Assembly: GCF_947172395.1 (NCBI RefSeq)
Contig: NC_069110.1
Coordinates: forward strand, 3,162,001-3,226,000
Origin: Bicyclus anynana
Lineage: Eukaryota > Arthropoda > Insecta > Lepidoptera > Nymphalidae
Reading direction: 5' to 3'
Length of the DNA stretch: 64,000 nucleotides
Position 1 is the stretch's first letter, and each line of letters begins with the position of its first letter. The translations under genes and the position numbers were made by a program. Of the stretch, positions 56,612-64,000 are shown piece by piece. Below the pieces are notes generated by a model. It saw only the letters and a list, made by a program, of their open reading frames with translations. It had not been told where the DNA came from and did no database searches.

Positions 56612-56703
56612 AAGTTAAAAGGAAGTAACAAAATACCTTGCTCACCAAAGCTTCGACCAACAAGCTTTGGTGAGCAAGGTATTTTGTTACTTCCTTTTAG
56701 CTT
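56612..56703. repeat. Perfect 38-bp-stem hairpin
   Basis: 56616-56653 and 56662-56699 are exact inverted copies separated by an 8-nt loop; pairing continues with one G-T wobble to 56612/56703. Confidence 0.95.
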
Positions 56704-56930
56704 TTATCAGATTATCTTCATGGTCATTATTTTTATATCTAGGTAACATTATGTAATTAGGTTATGTATATCTTACTAATCCCCTCCCTTACCGCCAAAC
56801 CGACTATTGACATGACATCCAATCTCAATCTTTCAGTCTTATAATCCGACCGAAGAAAGATCAGGCGCAGGACAACTTAACATGCTCTCACAAACACAGG
56901 GTGAACCAATATCTCCAAGTGAGATATTTG

Positions 56931-57137
56931 GCTTCGGCCGTGGCTAGTTACCACCCTACCGGCAAAGACGTATCGCCAAGCGATTTAGCGTTCCGGTACG
57001 ATGCCGTGTAGAAACTGAAGGGGGTATGGATTTTCATCCTCCTCCTAACAAGTTAGCCCGTTTCCATCTTAGATTGCATCATCACTTACCATCTGGTCAG
57101 ATTGTAGTCAAGGGCTAACTTGTAAAGAATAAAAAAA
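56931..57137 (+). mobile_element. SINE-B copy, head missing
   Basis: Starts ggcttcggccgtggctag and runs to the tail taaagaataaaaaaatg. Confidence 0.9.
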
Positions 57138-57550
57138 TGAAAAAAAAAACAAGACCTCATTGGTATAAACTATTTATAAGTTGTAGATGTAGCGCTCGGG
57201 AATCTTAAAGTGTAATTGCAGAGAACACGTTTAGGATATAAATCGCGTCTAATATTATGTATTGTATTTTACACTTCCTTTTTCCAATATTCGAGAATAT
57301 TTGATAGCTTGCTGGCATTTCAATCATTCTGCTTCTCAAACGCCAAATAACCGTATTGAAACCGCATTCGCTTGGATTTAACCCGTAACTAATACGAGGT
57401 GTGAACGAGCGAGTTACCTACTCCCCTGTCCGATACAGTGGAAATTTCGAAACGAAATTCACGGACAGGTGTACTGAAATTTTCAAAAGATTGGCATTTA
57501 AATATACTAACCGTGCTCCGCGGTATATTTTATCATTGTTAACCTATTTT
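57138..57550. other. Unassigned DNA
   Basis: Nothing recognised. Confidence 0.5.
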
Positions 57551-57822
57551 CGTCGTCGTCATTATCAACCCATATTCGGCTCACTGCTAAGCTCGAGTCT
57601 CCTCTCAGAATGAAAGGGGTGAGGCCAATAGTCCACCACGCTGGCCCAATGCGGATTGGCAGATTTCACACACGCAGAGAATTAAGAAATTCTCTGGTGT
57701 GCAGGTTTCCTCACGATGTTTTCCTTCACCGTTTGTGACTCGTGATATTTAATTTCTTAAAACGCACACAACTGAAAAGTTGGTGGTGCAACCGCAGGCA
57801 GAGGTCATACCCACTGGGCTCT
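57551..57822 (-). mobile_element. SINE-A copy lacking B box, 8-bp target duplication
   Basis: Flanked by cctatttt at 57543-57550 and 57823-57830. Between aagttggtggtgca and ccgcaggcagaggt about 40 bp covering the B box is deleted. Confidence 0.85.
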
Positions 57823-57836
57823 CCTATTTTACCTAT

Positions 57837-57990
57837 TTTACCAGGGCCCAATTGGCAAAAGAAATGTAGGAACACAGAAAAAGAGATGGGTCGATGACAT
57901 AATAAAAACAGCAGGAAAAATCTGGATGTATATGGCCAAAGATAAAAAAAATTGAAAAAGATGGAGGAGGCTTTTACCCCTAGGGGGCAA
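57837..57990 (+). pseudogene. RTE-like LINE C-terminal fragment
   Basis: RRNVGTQKKRWVDDIIKTAG, then WMYMAKDKKN, a stop, and KKMEEAFTP. The RWxDDI block and the closing EAF block identify it; head and RT are absent. Confidence 0.7.
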
Positions 57991-58021
57991 CATAATAAAA
58001 TATCAGAAATACTTTGAAATT

Positions 58022-58135
58022 TATTCATCACCATCATCATATCAATCGATGGACGTCCACTGCAGGAGATAAGCCTTTTGTAGGGACTTCCAAACATTAC
58101 GATACTGAGCCACCTGTATCCAGCGAATCCATATT
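58022..58135 (-). mobile_element. RTE-like LINE 3' tail
   Basis: catcaccatcatcat tail, atggacgtccactgcagg and gtagggacttccaaacat, then ccacctgtatccagcgaatc; truncated at the 5' side. Confidence 0.75.
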
Positions 58136-58166
58136 GTATTCATAGCAATACATCAAATATTATGCA

Positions 58167-58400
58167 CTAGCGGACGCCCGCGACTTCGTCCGCGTGGAAT
58201 TCAGTTTTTCACGAATCCCCCGGGAATCATGGATTTTTCCGGAATGAAAAGTATTCAATTCCTATGTGTCAATCCAGAGTAAAATCTATATCCATTCCAA
58301 ATTTTAGCCAAATTGCTTCAGTAGCTTCTGCGTAAAGGAACAAACATACTTACACACGTTTACACACACACAAACTTTCGCCTTTATATTATTAGTGTGA
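58167..58400 (-). mobile_element. Short Helitron, complete
   Basis: CTAGCGGACGCCCGCGAC after A58166 and tttatattattagtgtga before T58401. Hairpin arms gcggacg/cgtccgc intact. Close to the 5.9-kb subfamily over its whole length. Confidence 0.9.
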
Positions 58401-59615
58401 TGTGATATAAATTCAATTTAAGTCCGATTTTCGTCAGGTATTCACTGTATCATCAGTCATAGATACCGAGGGTTGAGTTCTATAATTTTTCCATCACTTC
58501 CAATCCATGAAGCTTATAAGTTGGAAATAATGTCCAAGTAGTTATAAAACTTGTTAAGATCAAAGAGACCTTTCGATTGAACTGGAAAGATAATAGGGTA
58601 GACTCTGACAGTAACATTTTCCAAGTAATTCTATTAAACAGATGCCCTACTTCGAACACCAACGCGTCTAATCAATTTTTCTTCTCATCCAAGAACAAAT
58701 GGCAGGATATTGGAGATATCTTATCTCAAGTTTTATTTTTAGATCAACCTACCTAGAAAGTAGGGAGGGTTGATTATTGAAGCGAACCTAGCTGTGTACC
58801 CCTTAGAGCGACCAGTCGAATGGACCCGCTAGAGCGTTGGGCTGCAAAAAGATCTGCATGAGCTACTTAACGCTAAGATTACGCTTAGCGTAAACACTAT
58901 ACAAGCTCGGTTTAGCGTGAAATTTATTTTTTACCCCACTGCTTAAAGAGAGTATTGTATTTCTTCTTTGATTTTTTTATTTGCAAAGTGCTGTATCTAA
59001 GTTAAGCCCGCATTGGTACAGTGTAGTGGGTAAAAGCTCCATTTCACTTTTCCTATAAGTAAGGAGGTCTGGCAATCTAAAGGGCCGTTAAAAATAAGCT
59101 ATTTAATAATGTATCAGATCATTATGGGTCGTTTGTTCAAAATAATATAATGAGCTAGAGCTTAATTCAATTTAAAAACGATATTTGGAAACTCTGTACG
59201 TAGAACGGAATATAGATGAACGCAGCAGAGGCGCATTACTTTTCTATATCGCTGTTGCATGACATGAATTTCGCATAATTGCGTTATAATTCCGTTTTAC
59301 AATCATTACTACAATATATTTCTTCCGCGCTTATGTTCGAATTCTATAATCGCGTGCTGCCGCAACATTTTTGTTATAAAAATACGTAACGGTTTCATGA
59401 CTGTTTGATCACTTGCACCGCAGAGCGTATTTGTAATAATAATTAGACATTTTATTACTACTAATTAAAAATATTTAATGTCTGGACGAGCGAGCTGTGC
59501 TTGATTATATATATTTTTTAATATAAAAACGTATAATTGTTTTAAAGAAAATGTTACTTTACAGATTTACTATGACTGTTCAACACATTGGAGTTTTATT
59601 ACTCATACCTATGTA
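58401..59615. other. Unassigned DNA
   Basis: Nothing recognised; a short self-similar gcttagcgtaaacac patch lies near 58884. Confidence 0.45.
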
Positions 59616-59940
59616 CTTCGAAACCACACCCTCCGGAATCGGAGGCAGAGGTCATACCCACTAGACTATCACGGTCGGTGTGGGTTTGAACCCGGTCCCT
59701 CCAACCTCCAACTGTTCAATTATGTATATTTTAATAAAATAATTATCACGTAGCTCAAACGGGAAGGAAAATCATCGTGAAGAAACCTGCATACGTGAGA
59801 GTTTTCTTAATTCTCTGCGTGTGTGAAGTCTGCCAATCCGCATTGGGCCAGCGGGGTAGACTATTGGCCTAATCCCTCTCATTCTGAGAGGAAACTTGAG
59901 CTCAGCAGTGAGTCGAATACGGGTTGATAATGATGAAGAC
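59616..59940 (+). mobile_element. SINE-A copy with inverted 5' head
   Basis: 59620-59676 is the reverse of the SINE-A head (ctccggaatcggaggcagag ... ctatcacgg); from 59677 the element continues forward at the B box (gggtttgaacc) to gggttgataatgatga. Thus the first about 55 bp is turned around relative to the rest. Confidence 0.85.
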
Positions 59941-60290
59941 CTAGTACTTTATTCGTATGTCTAAATCTAGTAAAGCGTCGTCACGTTAACTCGGATTAAA
60001 TTGTTTATTTTTAACATGTAGGTGGTGTTTTATACCGCGTTTTATTTTCGAGTAAAAATACCGATGTAGATAATATGAAGTCGGTGATGTGTGCTAGTAA
60101 ATATATCTTCAAGAATTGCTCATTTTAATAATTTAGATTATTTCTTTATTTGTGCATCACAAAGTGAAAAACTTCCATTTAATATAATATACGTAAAATT
60201 ACTATGTCGTGAATAGGCGGCCTTATTACGTATTTACAACGATCTTTATTATAACACCTCGTAACACGAATGTTCTTTGATCTATTTCAC
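59941..60290. other. Unassigned AT-rich DNA
   Basis: Nothing recognised. Confidence 0.5.
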
Positions 60291-60370
60291 CGCCGCCCAC
60301 CGTTGCCACTTCAGTTTAGCGACTTGTTAAGTTATGTGGGTAACTTTTGTTCTATAGCAGATCTCTTTAT
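60291..60370 (-). mobile_element. RTE-like LINE fragment
   Basis: gttgccacttcagtttagcg and gttatgtgggtaactttt in reverse encode remnants of the K-V-T-x-x-A-Q ... KLKWQ block. Confidence 0.55.
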
Positions 60371-60647
60371 TTTGGATTTACTAAACATTCTTATATAACC
60401 TTCTAACGCTTATTTAATATTAAACAATTGTAAAGAAACGCAATTTTGTTAAACATATAACTAACTCACTAACACAAAATAGTATAGGATAAATAAACTT
60501 AAAATAACTATGTAATTTATTGTTATGAAGTAATAAAAGCTTTGAAATTGATATTGAAATATTCTTATAAGGCCTATAGCGGCTATAGCTTAGTGTAAGT
60601 ATCTACATAAATGTATTATATGTATACCTACATAAATATAAATGTAT
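60371..60647. other. Unassigned AT-rich DNA
   Basis: Nothing recognised. Confidence 0.5.
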
Positions 60648-60743
60648 TAGGAGTGTGGATTTTCATCCTCCTCCTAACAAGTTATATATCATCATCAAGT
60701 GAGATTGTAGTCAAGGGCTGAGTTTTATAGAATAAAAAAAAAT
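60648..60743 (+). mobile_element. SINE-B 3' fragment
   Basis: gtggattttcatcctcctcc and gattgtagtcaagggctgag to the A-rich tail. Confidence 0.8.
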
Positions 60744-61810
60744 AATATTTGTGGAGTAAGACACACATAAAGCACTTATTTTATTACAAAAGCTATTTCA
60801 TTCTTTCTAATTTTCCTGAATAAGACATGAACCTAATTTCACATTTCAATATGTGTGAGCAGAAATGTAGAGTCTACCAGAGTCGTTGTAAAAAGTATCG
60901 GTGATTAGTAAATTAACACGTTAATTAATTGCATCTATTAAAGGACATGGCCGATTTTTGTATGAGTTACTAATTTCAATTTACACAAATGATATTTGGT
61001 ATTTTATAATGCTAAAAATTGGTACATTAAATTACTATAAATATTAAACTCGCAGAAGTTGTCATTACAACAGACTAGACATAAACCTGTCATGTTTATT
61101 TCGCGCGAAACGTCGGCTCCTATGTACTATGTTGCATTGCAAAATGGTGAACCGCGCTGGCTCGCTGGCCGCTGACCGTCGTAGGCTCGTCTTCAAAATA
61201 ATGACGAGCTCTAGGTATTGCAAGATTTATAAGTAAGAATAATTATTTATTTATAGTATAAATAAATAATTATTCTGATAGTAAAGCACTTATGACGCTT
61301 CACAATATCATACAGATGTTGAGAATTATTACGGTAACCTGACATGGATTAAGTAATAGTAGGCCACATTTTTATCGAATTATTCAGAATCGTACACCGA
61401 GAAAAATATCCACCGCTGAAAATGTGACCTACTAAAACCACTAAAATGTATATACAAAATAGGCCTGAAGTTCTGATCTGGTAGATAGGTGTATTAGTAG
61501 TGGCTAATTATTGAGACGACGAGACGTATCCCCAAGCGATTTAGTAGGTACATCTTCGTTTATTATTGTCTATAAAGCCTACCTACAAATATTTGTTACA
61601 TGTTTAGCAGTACAGTGCTAAAATACCTATGAGCTTGTTTAAATCACATTATTTTTTTAAAAGGTTTTATAGTGCTTCATTAATATCATGAATTGGTTGC
61701 TCTCTATATAACCAGACGTATAAACATATAAAAAAATTAATGTGTATGTAGTTATTTACACGATACTACACCTAAGTCCTTTAGGCATGGTATGGATTTT
61801 ATTTTGATTA
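60744..61810. other. Unassigned AT-rich DNA with two inverted repeats
   Basis: A CpG-richer patch at 61095-61200; a perfect AT palindrome at 61236-61276; a hairpin at 61357-61434 with 16-bp arms (one mismatch). Confidence 0.5.
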
Positions 61811-61965
61811 CTAGCTGACGCCGCGCGGTTTCACCCGCCTGGTTCCCGTTCCCGTAAGAATACGGGGATTATATATATGCCATAACCTTCCTCGATAAAT
61901 GGGCTATCTAACACTGAAAGAATTTTTCAAATCGGACCAGTAGTTCTTAAAATTAGCGCGAGTAT
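61811..61965 (-). mobile_element. Helitron fragment, second subfamily
   Basis: CTAGCTGACGCCGCGCGG after A61810, cgataaatgggctatctaac and ttttcaaatcggaccagta; the 5' end is missing. Confidence 0.75.
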
Positions 61966-64000
61966 TCTTTGGACAGAAACATTGGATGTGGACGAATTTA
62001 TATTGCAATCTTTTTATTTTTAAATAAAAACTGAGAAGTTCAGAGAGGTTAAGAATTATGTTTTAATTCATCTTTCTATTTTTATTATATAAATACACTA
62101 GCTAAGTACGTGTAAACGCAATGTCATTTTTCGGCCATGTCCTTTACAGTTGGCTTGGTACAGTTGGATACATCGGTATGGCAGAATAAAGAAGGAGAAA
62201 TATTTTTTTAGGGTACCTCCCTACATGTAAAGTGGGGATGATTTTTTTTTACTCGATTATTTTATTTCATATCGTTGAATAGATCTTTGAAAGATATGAA
62301 GGGGTTTTAACCAATATTTTTCGATCCGTTTGTAATTAGGTTTTTAAGAGCTAATTTTTGTAAGGTCAAGTGTCACCAGCCTCTACCGGCTTACGGGTCG
62401 TTTAACGTTTATGGATACGTTAAAAATTTCAGGAGATTAGGTTATACATTGAAATCACAAGGAAAACTATAACAACTAAATCTATAGCAGTTGATCGACT
62501 ATTGCTATTTAAATAACAATTTCTAATTGATATTTGATAAGAATGCCACTTACAATAGTCGACCAATTTAAAAAAGGTAATTGGAACTCGAAAATCACAT
62601 AACGTGGGGTATCGTTATTGGTATTTAAGTGCATTAAATAATGGTTTAAAGTACTAATTAAATACACAGAACCCTTAACTAATTACTAAATTTATATGAT
62701 TGATTGAAGTTGAATAAACGGAGATGCTTCTTTAATTAAATAAACGAGCATTTGATTAAGATTAGATCTGTGAGTAAGCCAAGTTAAAAAAAAAACATTT
62801 TTTTTTTGTTCCAAGGCATTTAAAATGACTGCATCAGTAAAATTAAGCAAGTAAGTAAGTAAAACATTTTTAAAGTTACTTAAAAATTCCAACTTTTTTC
62901 AAAAAGTGAAATTGTGAATGTTTTACAATAACTATTGTAAAACATTTTGAAGAAAAAAGTTAAAATGTGTACACTTTTAAAAATGTTTTCTTGTATTGAA
63001 AATTCAGCATACATAATTTTTTACTAGCAGCTTTGTAACTGCAAACAGTAGACACAAGTTTTATGCCAATTTACAAATCAATTACAAGTACAATGTATAA
63101 GTTTTAAATTGATGATACACTGCAATTCCATACATTTTTTTTACAGAACATTATTTTTAAATCGGGTCATCTTAATGAAAAAAAAAAATAACTATTGCAC
63201 TCAAAGCTTCTTCTACAAGACATATAAAAACAGTATTATAATACATTGGTAATTTTATCAGTAATGTGTAACAAAAAATAGATCTATAAAATCTAAGTTA
63301 CAGTGACTACAGAATTGAAAAAACTGTTCCAACATGGAAAAATTATTAAAATCCGAAAAAAAATCGTAACTTGGTCGCCCTAGGGAGTTTTAGAAAATTA
63401 TTCAAATTACTTATAGATAATTATGTGGTGTATCTACCGTTTGCGTTTTATGCATTAATTGCGGGACACCCTGTATAGATTTGTGTATTTTGTATTCCTT
63501 TAGTTTATTTACTTGTGTACCCACCCCATATTTGATTATTTTTACTAAGACCTTCGTTAAGTTGTAGAGCTTTTTACGATAAAGCCACCCGTGTTGCATG
63601 TACTGTCGATTTTATTTATTGTTTTTTGATTTCCTGTTAAGATAATATAGGTTAAAGGAAGTGCTTTTTTAAATTAGATACTTTTATAAATACCCATCCT
63701 TAATTCATGTTTACATTTTTGATGAGTGAAACATCTAAAAATATATAAATAAATAAGATTAAGGTGGACTTTATATTTAGTAATTTATTGAGTTTATATT
63801 TAAACCTGTATCATATGTGCTCCATCAAAACATGCAGTGGAATTATTAAAACTATGTTTAAAACCAAGGTTTGGAAATACAAAAGGTTTTTAAAAAAAAT
63901 ATGCTAACGGTACAAGTATCATGAAGTTTTCAATAAATAATTAAACACATGCGATGTTTAAGTGATTATAAAACGTTATTAATTACAAAGAATTATTATT
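61966..64000. other. Repeat-poor, very AT-rich stretch
   Basis: About 2 kb with no member of any family above. It holds a perfect 14-bp stem with 2-nt loop (62918-62947 region) and several A/T runs. No coding sense. Confidence 0.5.

Noticed and set aside
63455..63480. Word gcgggacaccctgtatag resembling a common transposon terminus
   Set aside because: Only one end seen, no inverted partner or target duplication within reach, so no element can be delimited.
1..64000. CRISPR arrays, bacterial operons, prophage or viral genes
   Set aside because: No regularly spaced direct repeats, no ribosome-binding-site-linked genes and no capsid, polymerase or integrase motifs; all repeats are dispersed eukaryotic elements.

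Overview
This is eukaryotic, AT-rich, repeat-dense DNA from a lepidopteran insect, more likely a butterfly than a moth (that last step is inference). The basis is the repeat content: several tRNA-derived SINE families with intact pol III A and B boxes, many short non-autonomous Helitrons with the Lepidoptera-type start (TC + TACTAATATTATAAA) and end (hairpin + CTAG, inserted between A and T), and 3' fragments of RTE-like, jockey/CR1-like and restriction-like-endonuclease (R2/R4-like) LINEs. I found no host protein-coding exon that I can defend, no genuine tRNA, rRNA or miRNA gene, no CRISPR array and no bacterial or viral gene. The window is best read as intergenic DNA or the inside of a very large intron.

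Family names used here are local. SINE-A (about 300 bp; tRNA-like head, tail ending in ATG/ACG repeats) has about 19 full or partial copies. SINE-B (about 320 bp; tail AAAGAATAAAAA) has about 14. SINE-C is an older, decayed family with about 7 copies. SINE-D has one near-complete copy and one tail. Helitron-like pieces number about 20. LINEs occur only as 5'-truncated fragments: RTE-like C-termini around 12.6, 22.7, 40.1, 43.6, 53.9, 57.9, 58.1 and 60.3 kb; a jockey/CR1-like RT fragment at 8.6-9.0 kb and related 3' ends at 2.9, 15.2, 17.1 and 18.1 kb; a 151-codon open frame carrying an R2/R4-type endonuclease motif at 9.5 kb; and a second LINE family with tails at 28.0, 33.7, 52.2 and 56.0 kb. 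There are also a hAT-type MITE with an 8-bp target duplication (35.4 kb) and several other terminal-inverted-repeat elements.

Layout: 0-6 kb is SINEs separated by GC-richer non-repeat islands; 6-12 kb is dense with Helitrons, MITEs and LINEs; 12-23 kb is LINE and SINE fragments, including a Helitron sitting cleanly inside a SINE; 23-34 kb is sparser, with two copies of one LINE tail; 34-38 kb is a SINE/Helitron/hAT cluster; 38-45 kb holds RTE remnants, a MITE inside a LINE and a 183-bp-armed palindrome; 45-60 kb is again dense, with nested and inverted insertions; 60-64 kb is very AT-rich and almost repeat-free.

Between the repeats lie several GC-richer islands without coding potential (about 0.6-1.2, 3.4-3.9, 5.6-5.8, 8.0-8.2, 30.7-31.0, 31.9-32.3, 40.6-40.8, 48.5-49.0 kb). 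They are candidates for conserved non-coding regulatory DNA, testable only by cross-species alignment. I see no evidence of a new multi-gene system. The most distinctive objects are structural: the palindrome at 44.27-44.77 kb, a 38-bp perfect hairpin at 56.6 kb, and datable nested or inverted insertions.
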